From positions 4,607,001 through 4,671,000 of the forward strand of contig NC_066332.1 in assembly GCF_022539315.1 (NCBI RefSeq): a stretch of DNA of 64,000 nt, read 5' to 3'. The stretch's first letter is position 1. Every line of letters starts with the position of its first letter. The position numbers and the translations under genes were made by a program. Positions 12,001 to 22,649 of the stretch are shown here, one piece after another. Source of the DNA: Serinus canaria. Lineage: Eukaryota; Chordata; Aves; Passeriformes; Fringillidae. The notes under the pieces are model-generated. The model was not told the DNA's origin and searched no databases. It saw only the letters and a program-made list of their open reading frames with translations.

Positions 12001-15000
12001 CGTGCATTGTGTGGAAATGGCAGCATCAGGTCGGTAGCAAGAAGAATCTCCAGCCAGGGAAGAGCAAAGCAGCTCCACACAGATTTAATTGGAATGCCCA
12101 GACAGTGAGTGCCAGTCTCACCATGGAACAGAGCGATCACGCAGGCTCCCCGGGCAGTGATTCACAGCACTGGGGAGAGGCCTCAGACCCCGAGCTCTCT
12201 CCCCGAACCCCCCAAGGAATGCATAGTTCCCACTTGAACTCAGGACTTGGCTCCAAGCTCGGAAACAATCTTCAGAAATGAAGCCATGGCTCAAACGCAC
12301 ACACACACACACATACACACACACACAGAGTGCATGGAGGCTCCCTCACACACACATGCACACCAGCTCCCTGCACACGCAGCCCTGCACACCAGCACAG
12401 CCAGGGGACACTTGTTTGCACATCTGGATGCACATTTGTGTGCCCAGCCCTGCTGCCAGCTGTGAGGCCAGGCATACAAGGGTTTGTCCAGATGTGCTCA
12501 TGAGCGTTGTCGCTCGCACACGCAGCCCCTGAACCCAAGGGTTGGTCCCTCCTGGAGCTCTGGGGTCCTTTGGGCTCATCAGGATGGAGCAGCTGGAGTT
12601 CCCAACCACTTGGCAGCAGTTCAGGAGGTCCCAGTCAAGGTGAACAGGCTGGGAATCCACCTGGATTCCAAGCTCGTCTCGAGGCAGGACAGATGCGCAA
12701 AGCCAGATGGGTGAGGTGTTGAAAGGAGTGTGTTCCCTGCCAGGAGCACGGGGTGGTGGCTTCAAGTGGGAAAACAGGCCTGGGATTTGTGTGGGAAATA
12801 GTGCCAGGGTGGGAACTGCCTGCTTCCTGTTCCCATGTGCAGCCCTGCAGTCAGAGGCAGGCAGTGCCACACGGGCAGGAGGCACAGTGCCACGGGCCAT
12901 CGCTGTGCTCGGAGATAGAGGAGCAGGATGCAGGAGTTCAGGGTTTCCTGACACCCCCGGGCACGGATGTGCTGTTGGCATGGTACAGCAGGGTGGGCTG
13001 GGGGGCACAGTGATGCTCCCCAGTGTTTGGCAGGGCAGAGCCAGTTGCCCTCTCCAGTTACACTGCGGGGGTGAGGTGCCTGTGCTCTCGGGGCCGAGCC
13101 AGGTGACCCACAGAGGTGGAAGGCAGCAAAGCTTTTCCAGACCTGCAGCCAAGTCCAAGAGCACAGGGACACTGCAGCAGCTGAACCCAGATTTCCTGAG
13201 CCAGCTCCCAGTGCCCCGGCCCTAAGGCCTTGGCAACTTGCGTGCTCCAGCAGCAGGTCACGGGAGCACCTTGTCCCATAGTAACTGTACCTCCTCTTCC
13301 TGTTTGAAGTGATAAACGAGCTGGATGGCCTGGCCAAGGGCCCAGAGATGGAGCACCGGGCTGCAGGCTATGCCCGCCAAGTGCAGGAGAGAGCCAGGAA
13401 GTCCATCGAGTTCCTGGAGGAGCGATTTGAGAGCAGGGACAACTGTTTGAGGGCTCTGACCAGCCGAGGCAACGAGCTGGAGTCCATCTCCTTCCGCAGT
13501 GAGGACACCACTGGCCAGCAGGTAAGGGGCATCAAGGAGCTCTTTGCCACCACCTCCTCTGGGAAAACCAGGGACCCTGAGGTCCGTGAGCTCTGGCAGG
13601 GGGTGGCTCTGTGCCCCCACTTTGCAGGTGGCTGAGCAGGCCCTTGTGTCTCAGCCTGGGGCAGCCCTGCTCTCACTGAGCTGTGTTGGGGTGTCTCGAG
13701 GCGGTGCAAAGTCGGGGTGGTGGGGGTGCAAAGTTTTCCCTGCCAAGGGTAACCTTGCCCTTTCTTTTCCAGGGAAACAATGACGACCTGATTCTGTCCT
13801 GCTGCCTCCACTATTGCAATGACAAGGCCAAGGATTTCATGCCCTCCAACAAAGGTGGGACATCCTCACATCCTCTTTGTCCCTTCTCTGTGGCATTCCA
13901 GAGACTCCTCCCGTTTCTCTTTCATGGCCCTTGGATCTGTTCCCTCTTGCATTTTGCCTCTTTCAACACCAAGGTGCCACCTCCTGCCTCCGGTCAGCCC
14001 CAGGCTGTGGCCCTCCCACCTCATTGCCAAATGTCACCTCATGGCACCTTGGGGATGCCCCAGCCTGTGACAAACACACCATAAACATCCACAGATCCAT
14101 TTTTTGTGGTGACAAAGGGCCAGAAAATGCCTCCTCCCCATGACCTCTGATGCCTTCTGTCCAGGACTCTTTTTCCTCTGCATTCCTGGTTGGCATCAGC
14201 CATGTGTGCTGGGACCAGACAGCCTCCAGGCTGTTGCCAGGGCGGCAGGGATGGGAATCACATCAGCAGCTGCCCAAGAAATCAACCCGCATTTGTCAGC
14301 ACGAATTCTTAGCAGCTTAACTTGTCAGATCCACAGAGAAACCGTCACCAAATGTTTATGTGCAAATGATGCTGAATTTTGAAATCATGTGGATTATGGG
14401 GAATGGGGCCTGACAAGCTGACAGCCTCTGGTTTGTAACAAGGAGGAGCGTCACCAGTGCGGGGCAGAGGATGTTTATTGTTACACATTTCTTAAAGTGT
14501 CCGCGCAAAACCTCCCGCTCCCACTTGAGGCAGCTCTCAATCCCTGGCCTGCCTTCCCCCAATTCCCTTCCCAATTCCAGCCAGGTGTTTGCCCACCATC
14601 CCCAACCCCAACACCGTGACCATAGCCCGCGTTCCTGGCCACCCTCCCCTTCCCCTCGTCCTGCTGCTCCCCGCGCAGCCAATCTGGGCCCATGTTGGGC
14701 TCCCATAAACTCTGTTTTTTCCATTCCCGTCCTGGCTCGGAGGCACTGTGTTTCCTGTGCTCATAGGAACAGTACTCTGGTCACAGGACCCAGCTGCTTA
14801 CACATACCCCATATGCTTCCCCTGCCTCGCACACACGTAAGCGTGGCTCCCACATCCCAGCCCGGCGCCTTGCGTGCGGGGCAGCTCATCCATCTGGGGG
14901 CAAGATCCCTTCGGTTCTTTCTCAGGCATCAACTCCCAGTGTCTGTCTGAGCCCCAGCCAGAAACGCCTCGGTGTCAGTGGCGACTCCAAAAAAGCTCCA

Positions 15001-15505
15001 CAAAAAATAAGGGGTGGCTTTAGATCTTATAATGAGATCAACAGAATAATAGCACCAGCTTCCTGCTGGAGCCAGGGTCGCAGGCCGTCTTCCTGGCCTG
15101 GGTCAGGCAGGGACCTCCTCTTCCCAGCCTGTGGCCAGTCCACCACCCCTGTGGGCAGTGGGCAATGATCACAAATCACCCCTGGGCAGCACAGAGAGGG
15201 GAGCAGATGGCCGTGGGGATGCAGAGCTGTGTCCGAGGCCCACCAGGAAGCTTGGCAAGGAGCAGGGAGCTGAGAGCCGGGAGCAGGGAGGGTAGGAGAG
15301 CACACCATGGGATGGGTGGAAGGCCTGGGGCAGGTCAGAGCTTCACTGTGCTCCGTGTGTGTGTCTCCTTGCAGACGATCCCATCCGTTTGCTCAGGGAA
15401 GTGGTTTTGCTGACGGACGACCGGAACCTGCGAGTCAAAGCGCTGACCCGCAACGTGCCGGTGCGGGACATCCCCACCTTCCTCAAGTGGGCTCAGGAGG
15501 GCTGA
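1..15505 (+). CDS. SMG6: SMG6 (EST1A) nonsense-mediated decay endonuclease, 3' part, six exons (partial)
   Basis: SMG6 is the endonuclease of nonsense-mediated mRNA decay; it cuts near premature stop codons with its C-terminal PIN domain. Exons read by frame and GT-AG sites: 1-62 (5' incomplete, first full codon at 3), 3012-3161, 9973-10126, 13310-13521, 13773-13854 and 15375-15505 (TGA 15503-15505). Phases agree at every junction. The first two exons encode the conserved VPDAMGKEMGSQEG stretch, an acidic DDSETEGSGGE segment and a basic helical region (ELRAKKQALARK). The PIN domain then starts at LEIRPVFLVPDTNGFIDH and ends RNVPVRDIPTFLKWAQEG. The acidic residues expected in the active site are seen in LVPDTNGFID, GNNDDLIL and LLTDDRNLR, so the nuclease looks intact. 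The N-terminal and 14-3-3-like parts lie upstream of the window. The gene converges on HIC1. Confidence 0.95.
63..3011 (+). other. SMG6 intron (first in window)
   Basis: Intron from donor CAG|GTACCG to the tandem acceptor at 3010-3014. It has no coding similarity that I recognise. The sequence is mixed and moderately GC-rich, with a short TATTTATAG block near 145-155 and an AT-richer part around 2250-2420. I saw no repeat or RNA gene. Confidence 0.7.
3162..9972 (+). other. SMG6 intron (6.8 kb)
   Basis: Long intron between the acidic-region exon and the first PIN exon. Mostly GC-rich unique sequence with open frames that look like chance. Three blocks stand out. One at 4025-4520 has a poly-pyrimidine run and SOX-like ATTATTGTT. 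A second at 6100-6330 has CCAATTATGACA and the 14-bp palindrome GGCTAAATTTAGCC at 6314-6327. The third is an AT-rich patch around 7270-7330 and 7730-7760. No gene is supported. Confidence 0.6.
10127..13309 (+). other. SMG6 intron within the PIN-encoding region
   Basis: Intron between PIN exons, from G|GTGAGT at 10127 to acceptor TTTGAAG at 13309. It contains the CA microsatellite at 12298-12327 and otherwise unique GC-rich sequence. No coding, RNA or TE feature is supported. Confidence 0.7.
12298..12327. repeat. (CA)n microsatellite
   Basis: About 15 dinucleotide units of CA with one T interruption. CA-rich decayed sequence continues to about 12400. Confidence 0.9.
13855..15374 (+). other. 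SMG6 last intron
   Basis: Last intron, from K|GTGGGA to CTTGCAG|AC. A low-GC block at 14275-14500 (many ATTT, TTTATG and AAATGAT motifs) differs from its surroundings and is a candidate conserved element. The rest shows nothing distinctive. Confidence 0.6.
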
Positions 15506-15618
15506 GGAGGCCAAGCGGGGCCCAGGGCCCCTGAGCGAGTCACGCAGCCCCTGACGGCGGGAGCCCGGCTCCAGCGGCCGCCTCGCCGCGCCGCCACCGC
15601 CGCCAGCCCACCACGAAC

Positions 15619-15624
15619 AATAAA
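15619..15624 (+). terminator. Proximal poly(A) signal of SMG6
   Basis: AATAAA lies 114 bases after the SMG6 stop codon and is followed by C/T-rich sequence. It would give a 3' UTR of about 130 nt. Confidence 0.7.
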
Positions 15625-17402
15625 CGCCACGTCTTCAACCCACCCCAGAATGGCCGTGCTGAGAAGGGCCCCCCGAGGGCAGACCAGCTGGGAAGGTCAT
15701 TGCTGTGGATGGTTCACGTGGAGGCTGGGCCCTTGAGGGGCCCGCCAGCCTTTGGGCAGTGCCAGCGCGGAGCTGGAGAGCCCCGCTGGCGAGGGAAGCT
15801 TTGGGTGAGCCCCGTGCTGGATCACCAGCCTTTTGCTTGGTTTGCTTGGGTGCAGAGAGCTCGAGTCACACCTTGGTGGCTCTTTGGGTTTGTAGGCTGC
15901 GTAGGGCAGAGATTGGGGACACGCCGGCACAGACTTTGGGATTGTTTAGTCCAGCCTTTATCCCTTGGAGAGGCCATGGATTTCAAGGGCAGGTTTCCCC
16001 CTGCCCCAGCCTATTTGTCCTGCATGGCCAGACAGCCCCAGGTCCCCATCCCCTTCCCCACCGTGTGCTGCCCCATGCAGGAGTGCTGCTTGCAGAGGGC
16101 TTTGTCCTCTCTGTGGTGCGGGGTTTGCTTGTTGAGTTTCATTTTTTCGGTGTAGGTTAGTTTTCAGGTGTGTGCCCTGCCTGCTTTGCTGGGGGAGGCT
16201 TTGAACACCCCCACAGATGCTTTGTCCTGATCCCCTGCCCACCCCAGCTGTTACTTGCCCCTTCCTTTCTCCCCCCAACCCCTTAGTCCTACCCTGCTAC
16301 CTTTTAGGCACGCTTTTGACCTATGACTCAGTGTGAGGCTAACAAAATACTCCAAGGACCCCAGGACCGGCTGTCCCATGGGTACTGTGTGTCCTCACAT
16401 TGCCCCAGGCCCCTTTTCCATGTGGGATCTGGCTTCTGCCTATGGCTGCAGAGTCAGAAAGAACCACAGAAATGCTCAGCCCCATTACTTGCCTAGCTGA
16501 GAGGGTCCATGGATGGAGCCATTGCCTCGTCCCTGGGTCATTTTGCGCTTGGAGTTGGGGTTGGGGTGCTGCTAAGCCTTCCACACCCCACGCTGTCCCA
16601 TCACCAAGTGTCCCATCCCCAGTGACACACCAGATACAGAAGCTAAGAGGGAGCATTAACCCCTGAACCAGAGTCCCTGGAGCTCTGTCAAGTCCCAGTC
16701 CCATGAGCCGGGGTGGGAGCAGCCCCAGGGCCACCCCTGGTCCCCGCTGGGGCGCCGTAGCTGTGGGAGGGACGTGTCAGAGGTGGCAGAGGAAGCAGCA
16801 GGACAGAGCCCAGCGTTTTCCTTTCCTGTGTGGGTGGCTCGGACCCAGAGTCTGCATCAGGAAGCTCAGCCACCCCTGTGCCAGCCACCAGCCCCACGGG
16901 CAGGGCCAGCAGCAGGGTCAGAGCCTCGGCAGCGCGATGGACACACGGGCTGTGCTGGATAACCTGTGCCAGAGCAGTGCCCGGCCCGGGGCAGCGGGCA
17001 CAGAGACTTTGGGGTGCCCACGGCTGCTGTGGGGCACACGGAGCCATTGGCACAGCACCCATGCCCGAATTCCTTGCCCACAGCTGTGCTGGCTGCCAGC
17101 TTTGCAGAGACTTTGCCTTCTCCTCCACGCCGGGTGTGTTTCAATGTTTGTTTTCTTATGGCGCTGCCCCGGCGCTGCTTTCCGAGGCCCTTTCCAAGGT
17201 ACCACCAGCCTGGAAGGCCCTGCAATTCTGCCAGATGTGTCACAGGCTCGGCCATGGGACAGTTTTGGTGCCACCAGACCAGGTGGCACAACGGTGAGCA
17301 GAGCTTGAGCAGCTGGGGCCATCCCTGCCAGGCTGCTGGGAGCCCTTGTCTTGGGGCAGTACCCGCATTCGGGATGTTAAGTTGGTTTTAATAATTTTTA
17401 GT

Positions 17403-17408
17403 ATTAAA
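17403..17408 (+). terminator. Candidate distal poly(A) signal (ATTAAA) of SMG6
   Basis: ATTAAA is preceded by TTTTAATAATTTTTAG and followed within 20 bases by a GT-rich element, the usual layout of a vertebrate cleavage site. It lies about 300 bases from the opposing HIC1 signal. Confidence 0.5.
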
Positions 17409-17694
17409 CATGTGTCAGTGCAGCGTGGTGTGTCATTTGTTGTCTGCCCAGGAGTTGCTGCTGAGGTTGGGGTGGGGGACACATTGTAAGGATGACAACG
17501 GCTCTGTCCCACCTGCATGTGCTGCTGCCTCCCAGCTGGGGGGGTCTGGGCTAACCAGATGCACAACAAAGGCACTTGGGTCCCCTCCCTGCAGCTCTGC
17601 ACGCCCAGGTGACCCCCAGGGACATTCCCAGCCATGCTCAGCTTCAACCCTGCACCAGCCAGGCCCCTCCCCAGAGAAGAACGCGAGGCCACGC

Positions 17695-19240
17695 GTGTTA
17701 ATGTCACTTTATTGCTCATTCCGTTTCGACTATAGAAAAAAAAAGGGCGAGAAGCCCGTGTACAAATTGGACGTGATACAGGGGGGGCCGGGGCCCCGCT
17801 AGGCGCTGCCAGCTGTGCTTTGGGTGCTGCCACCACCGCCAGTCACCCCACGGCAGCTCCGGGGGACACTGCCGGCCCTGGGGGACCGGGACACCCCGGG
17901 AGGCTCGGGGGCGGCTGGGCAGGAGCGGCCAGCTCAGGCTAAGGCACAGTGGCTGCGAGGCCGGGGGCAGTCGCTGCTGGCGGCCGCCCGGAGCCTCGTG
18001 TGCAAAGGAGAGGAGGGGGCTCAGGAGGGGGGAGAAGCTTCACATTAGCCCCAACGGAGGGGTCAGGGCACGGGCCGGGGGGGTCCAGGCTGGGGGGACT
18101 TGGCCCACACCGAGCAGAAGGTGGGAGAGGGGCTGCGGTGGTGGCAGAAGGTGCCCGGGGGGGACTCGGCCCCAGGTCACATGCACCCCCCGGGCTCTGC
18201 CCCACGGCCCCCTCCCGCAGCCCCTGCCCACCTCCCGTAGCTGACAAACCAGAGACCGCTTTGTCTTTGTCATGGACCCCCCGGCCCGGCCCGGCCGCGC
18301 TGGGGACGGGCGTCTTTGGCAAAAAATAAAAAAATAAAAAATAATCAAGGCGAGTGTGGCCGCCCGAGGGCGAATCCGCCGGGTCCCGGTGCTGTCCCGG
18401 GTGCCCCGGGCATCCCTGATGGCGAGGCAGGGCCCAGGGGCTCAGTCTGGGACAGGCCCTGCCCCACCTCCCAGAAACACGGGGAGCAGCCGGCTGAGCC
18501 CCTGCGCTGGGGACGGAAGGTCAGTGCTTGCTTCGGGGAGAGAAGCATCGCGATTCCCCGGCCGCCCCAGCATGGACGTGACCGCCGCTCCCCCGTCCCG
18601 CGCCTGCTGCTCAGACCACACCGTCCCCCTCCGTCAGTCCGTCCCCGAGCCCCCGGCGCGGCCCGGAGGTGCTCGGGCTCACACCCCCAGCCCGGCGCTG
18701 GCCGCTCCCGCTCAGCACGGAGGCGTCGCTCCGGCCACGACGGACGAACTACTCACGGCCCGCGGCGGTCGGGGAGGCACAGTCCGGGTCCCGTCGCGGC
18801 GAAGCCGAGCGCCGGCGGGTCCCACCGCGGGGCCGGAGCGACGCGGCGGCTGCCGAGGGCGTCCCCTCGCCCGAGGGCAGCCCTGAGGTAAGGAGCGGGC
18901 TCATGTCCTCCAAAGCCTCGGGGCGCAGCCCGGCCTCACAGCTTGTGCGTCGCTGCCGCCCGATGCCGGGGTCCCGGCACCCCCCACGGCGAGGGGCGGA
19001 GGTGCCGCGGGGTCAGTCCCTGATTCATCGGCTTCTCCCGGGCAAGCCGGGGCGCTGGCCGAGGGACACGCCGTCCATCCATCCCGGAGCAGCTCTCATG
19101 GGACCTTCGCTACGAGCGAGTTCTCCGGGACCGTCGGCAACGCCTGGGGACGAGCACCCATCACATCTCGCCCCCCCCAGCTCCACACGGGGCAGCGAGG
19201 GGAGCCCAGCGGCCCCCTCAGCCCCCCGGCCAGGCCGGTG
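17695..19240 (-). other. HIC1: HIC1 3' UTR
   Basis: Minus-strand sequence from the HIC1 stop to just past the AATAAA at 17713-17708. It is GC-rich with CpG-dense stretches, an A/T-rich island at 18317-18345, and a conserved-looking AT-richer end (17700-17780). Long open frames here on both strands are ascribed to high GC. Confidence 0.65.
17708..17713 (-). terminator. HIC1 poly(A) signal
   Basis: TTTATT on the plus strand reads AATAAA on the minus strand, in the context GAGCAATAAAGTGACATT. It is 1.5 kb downstream of the HIC1 stop codon and is the only good hexamer noticed there. Confidence 0.75.
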
Positions 19241-21166
19241 CTAGGGGGGCGAGTATCGCTCTATGGTCCGGGCGGCCTCGGTGTGGAGGTGCGGAGCCTG
19301 CGCCAGCACCTCGGCCGCCTTGTCCTGGCTCAGCCCCAGGTGCTCAGCCGTGAACTTGGCCAGGGGGTAGAGGCTCTCCATGGCCTTGGGGTCGCTGAGG
19401 AAGTGCGAGGTGTGGGACAGCAGCTCGGCCGCCTTCTCCTGCTTGAGCCCCAACTGGTCGGCGGTGAGCCGGGCCATGGCATAGACGCTGTCGGGGAAGT
19501 CCAGCTTGGCTTTGCCGTCGGGGCCGGCCGCGTGCATCTTCATGTGGCTGATGAGGTTGCGCTGCTGGGCGAACTTCCCGCCGCACACCTGGCATTCGTA
19601 GGGCTTCTCGCCCGAGTGGATGCGCATGTGCTCGGTCAGGCGGTACTGGCGGGTGAAGCGCATCCCGCAGGCGTCGCAGGCGAAGGGCTTCAGGCCGAGG
19701 TGGCTGCGCATGTGGCGGGTCATGGTGCCGCGCTGCGTGAACTTCTTGCCGCAGATGGTGCAGGGGTAGGGGCGCGTCAGCCAGTGCGTCTTCTCGTGCT
19801 GCCGCAGCGTGGCCGGGTCCTTGTAGGACTTGTCGCAGGAGGAGCAGCGGTAAGGCCGCAAGATGTCACCCAGCCCCGGGCCACCTTTGTCCAGGAAGGG
19901 CACGGCCTGCTCGGCCGCCGCCTTGTGATAGAGCTCCTCTTCGTTGTGGGCCTCCACGTGGGCGTTCAGCTGCTCGGAGCTGGGGAAGCCCTTGCCACAG
20001 GGGATGCAGACGTACAGGTTGTCGCCCAGGCTCTCCGGCTCGTAGCCCAGGTGGTTGCAGTAGCGGTCCAGCGCGTCGCCGGGCGAGGGGCCCTCGCTGC
20101 TGCCCGTCTCCTCGCTCGTGCTGTTGTCAGGCTCCAGGTCGTTGCTCTCCACGCTGGGGTAGCGGGGCTGCGGTGCCGCAGGCGGCGATTCGGCCTTCTC
20201 CTCCCTCTCCAGCTCCTTCTCCGCCTCCCCCTCGTCCAGGTAGGGGCCCAGGGGCTCGTGCTTCATCCAGCGGTACATCAGCTCTCGCCCGTCCGCACGG
20301 GGCAGCGGGGGCTCGGCGCAGGGCGGCGTGCTGCGGAAGGGGTCGGGGGCGTGGGGGTGCCCCCCCGGCTCACCGCCCGGCGGGGAGTCCTTGTAGGCAG
20401 CGGCGTGGCTGCCCAGGAGGCCGGCGCTGACGGGGGGGCTGTCGTGCCGTGGGGGCAGCGAGGGTTCGCGGGGCTCACTGGGCAGCAGGCGGTCGGTGGG
20501 CAGGAGCTGGGCGGAGGGGCCGGTGGGGCTCTTCTTGGAGAGGTCGAGGCCGCAGGGCGGCGAGCAGTGGCGCTCGGGCGGGCACAGCCCGTGGGGGTGC
20601 AGCGGGGCGCCCTGGGCGGCCGAGGCGTACAGCTCCCCGCACTGCGTGTTGAGAGGCGCCGCCGGCTCCACGGGAGGCAGGTCCACGGGCCGTGGCGTCC
20701 CCGAGTAGCAAGCCTGGATGACCGGCGTGGCGGCCCGCAGCCCGCGGCCCAGCTTGTAGGGCGCGTAGCCCCCGCGCAGGTGGCAGTACTTGCCGCTGCG
20801 CTTCAGCTTCTTCTTGCAAAGGGCCACCAAGCCGGGGATCTGGAGGTAGCTGGCGGCAGCCAGCACAGCACCCAAGCTCTGCTCGCTGCCCGGCTCGCAC
20901 TCGGCCAGGCGGCCGGTGTAGATGAAGTCGAGGATGAGGCGGAAGATGCCGGGGCTCACCATCTCATGGTCCAGGTTGAGCAGGTTGTCGTGGACCACCA
21001 GCGACTTGAGGTAGGCGCTGCTGGCGGCCAGGATGTTCTTGTGCGCACGGAAAAGCGCGTTCTGCACCACGATGATCACGTCGCACAGGAAGCCCTTGGT
21101 GCGCTGCGTGTTCAGCTGCAGCAGCAGCTGCCGCGAGTGGCTCGGCACCTCCATGGCGTCCAGCAT
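19241..21166 (-). CDS. HIC1: HIC1 transcriptional repressor (BTB/POZ, five C2H2 zinc fingers), main coding exon
   Basis: A 641-residue protein from ATG at 21166 to a stop at 19241, uninterrupted as in other vertebrates. HIC1 is a nuclear sequence-specific repressor and p53-linked tumour suppressor. The BTB/POZ domain spans about residues 17-122 (FLCDVIIVVQNALFRAHKN...). The CtBP-binding motif GLDLSKK is at 206-212 and the SUMOylation site MKHEP at 301-305. A Ser/Glu-rich stretch SEETGSSEGPSP precedes five C2H2 fingers at about 385-407, 439-461, 467-489, 495-517 and 523-545. The last four are tandemly linked and each keeps two Cys and two His. The C-terminus ends ARTIERYSPP. The protein is shorter than human HIC1 (714-733 aa), mainly because the Gly- and Pro-rich linkers are reduced. 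A splice acceptor (TTGCAG) lies 20 bases upstream of the ATG, so a 5' exon exists. Confidence 0.97.
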   Translation of the reverse strand: MLDAMEVPSHSRQLLLQLNTQRTKGFLCDVIIVVQNALFRAHKNILAASSAYLKSLVVHDNLLNLDHEMVSPGIFRLILDFIYTGRLAECEPGSEQSLGAVLAAASYLQIPGLVALCKKKLKRSGKYCHLRGGYAPYKLGRGLRAATPVIQACYSGTPRPVDLPPVEPAAPLNTQCGELYASAAQGAPLHPHGLCPPERHCSPPCGLDLSKKSPTGPSAQLLPTDRLLPSEPREPSLPPRHDSPPVSAGLLGSHAAAYKDSPPGGEPGGHPHAPDPFRSTPPCAEPPLPRADGRELMYRWMKHEPLGPYLDEGEAEKELEREEKAESPPAAPQPRYPSVESNDLEPDNSTSEETGSSEGPSPGDALDRYCNHLGYEPESLGDNLYVCIPCGKGFPSSEQLNAHVEAHNEEELYHKAAAEQAVPFLDKGGPGLGDILRPYRCSSCDKSYKDPATLRQHEKTHWLTRPYPCTICGKKFTQRGTMTRHMRSHLGLKPFACDACGMRFTRQYRLTEHMRIHSGEKPYECQVCGGKFAQQRNLISHMKMHAAGPDGKAKLDFPDSVYAMARLTADQLGLKQEKAAELLSHTSHFLSDPKAMESLYPLAKFTAEHLGLSQDKAAEVLAQAPHLHTEAARTIERYSPP

Positions 21167-21186
21167 CCCGCTCCTCGCCCGCCGCC

Positions 21187-21400
21187 CTGCAACACACCGG
21201 CCGCCCCGTCAGCGCCGTGCCCGCCGCAACGCGCGGGGGGCTCGACGTGCGCGTCCGGGGCTTCACCCACGCGTGGGGTGGGCGGCGTGGGGGGGGGGCG
21301 GGTCTCAGCCCCACGCACCGCTGCGTCCCGGCCGCTCTGCGCGGCTACCCGGCCGGTGCCACCGCTTATATGGGGGCTTGTTTCTCGGCGGGTCGGGGGG
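21187..21400 (-). promoter_or_regulatory. HIC1: HIC1 5' exon, short intron and TATA-like promoter
   Basis: On the minus strand an acceptor TGTTGCAG ends at 21187, just before the coding exon. A plausible donor (CGTGG|GTGAAG, exon end 21267) lies about 80 bases upstream. Above it is CATATAAGC (TATAAG at 21370-21365), which would place the start site near 21335. This resembles the TATA-containing exon 1a promoter of mammalian HIC1. The exact exon is inferred; a second upstream exon (1b-like) may exist in the CpG island. Confidence 0.4.
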
Positions 21401-21999
21401 GCGGGAGGGGGGCGAAAACCCCCGGAGGGTTTTGGAGAAAGTGACATCACCCGCCGCCGCCGCCAGTGCCGCGCCCCGGCCCCGCCAGCCGTGGGATCCC
21501 GCTACCCCGCGCCCACCTGCCGCGGGAGAGCAGGGGGGAACACCCCGAGCCGGTGCCCGCCACCACCCGCCCGCCGATCCCCGCACCCCGCCGCTGTCCC
21601 GCTCCCCGCCGCGCCTCCCCGCTTCTTATGCGCCCCGGTCCCGGGAGGCGGCCGGCCGGACCCCCCGGGCGCCCCCCGCCCCCGTTTCCTCTCCCCCCCT
21701 CGAGGTGAGCGGGGGGACGGTTGGGGGGTGTAGGGGGGAGCGGGACCTCCCCTCCCCGCCTCCGTCCCGGTGCCGGTGCCCCCCGCCCAGGTGCGTGAAG
21801 CCAAGAGCCCGCGGAGCTGCTTTTTCGGCTGATTTCCCCGCATTCCGGGGTGTTCCCCCCTCCTTTTACCTGGGCGTCCGGTGGCCTCCGCCAACCAGCT
21901 GAGGTCTCGGTGAACTCTCATGGCTCAGCCCCGGGGGGGCCGCCGCCGGTTGCTGCTCCCCTCCACCCTCCTCTTCCTCTGCTGCTTCTCTTCCTCCAT

Positions 22000-22100
22000 A
22001 CCCCGCGCTCCCGGCCGGTCCTACGGAACGGGAGGAGGAGGAAGAGGAGGAGGTGGTGGTGGTTGTGGAAGAAGCAGCAGCGGTTCCTCGGGGTTCCCGA
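22000..22100 (+). repeat. GGA/GGT/GAA triplet-rich tract
   Basis: A run of GGAGGAGGAAGAGGAGGAGG, then GGTGGTGGT and GAAGAAGCAGCAGC triplets inside the HIC1 upstream CpG island. It is low complexity, which explains the open frames on both strands. Confidence 0.6.
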
Positions 22101-22649
22101 CGCCGCCAGCTCGGAGGTGAAACCCGGGCTGCGAACTCCCCCTGACCCCGGCCTGAACTCCGAGCAGCGCCGCTGGCTGTTAAAGGGACGGCGGGAGGTT
22201 TTCCTCCTCCCATCCCCGGGCGGGGCACCGACAAGCCGGGCCCCCCCTTTACACACCCCTCCCTCCCCATCCCGGTCTCCTCCTCCTCCTCCCAGCCCGG
22301 TTTTTCCCTCCTCCCGGTCTTCTCCTGCCGCGCCCCAGACCGCCCCCTCGGGGGTCTCGATCCTTAGGACATCGCTCTTTGCCCGGGGACAGCCCAGGTG
22401 GGGCCGGGAGCCCCGAAGAGGGGGGGACCCGGGGTGTCCCCGGGCAAAGGGCGATGTGTCCCCCCCGTCGGTACCGCTCGTAGGGCGCCATCTAGCGGCT
22501 CCCGGTGCGCTCCACCCCGCCCGTTACCGGAGGCGGCTCCTCCCCGCGCAGGTGGGACCCGACGGGGCGGACGGGGCTGGGGAGCTATGGAGCAGAGGGG
22601 TTTCGCCTGCCGCCCCGCCCGAGGGATGGGTGCTGATACGCAGAGCGGG

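Larger units (their letters stand above)
15506..17430 (+). other. SMG6: SMG6 3' UTR, including a probable long form
   Basis: The sequence after the stop contains the proximal AATAAA at 15619. It then runs as unique sequence to an AT-rich stretch (17382-17408) ending in ATTAAA (17403-17408). A GT-rich tract (GTGGTGTGTCATTTGTTGT) follows directly, like a downstream cleavage element. A long 3' UTR ending near 17425 is inferred. No open frame here resembles a known protein. Confidence 0.45.

Noticed and set aside
19238..21733. 831-codon plus-strand open frame antisense to HIC1
   Set aside because: It is the mirror of the HIC1 exon. High GC at third positions removes stops on the antisense strand. 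No domain recognised.
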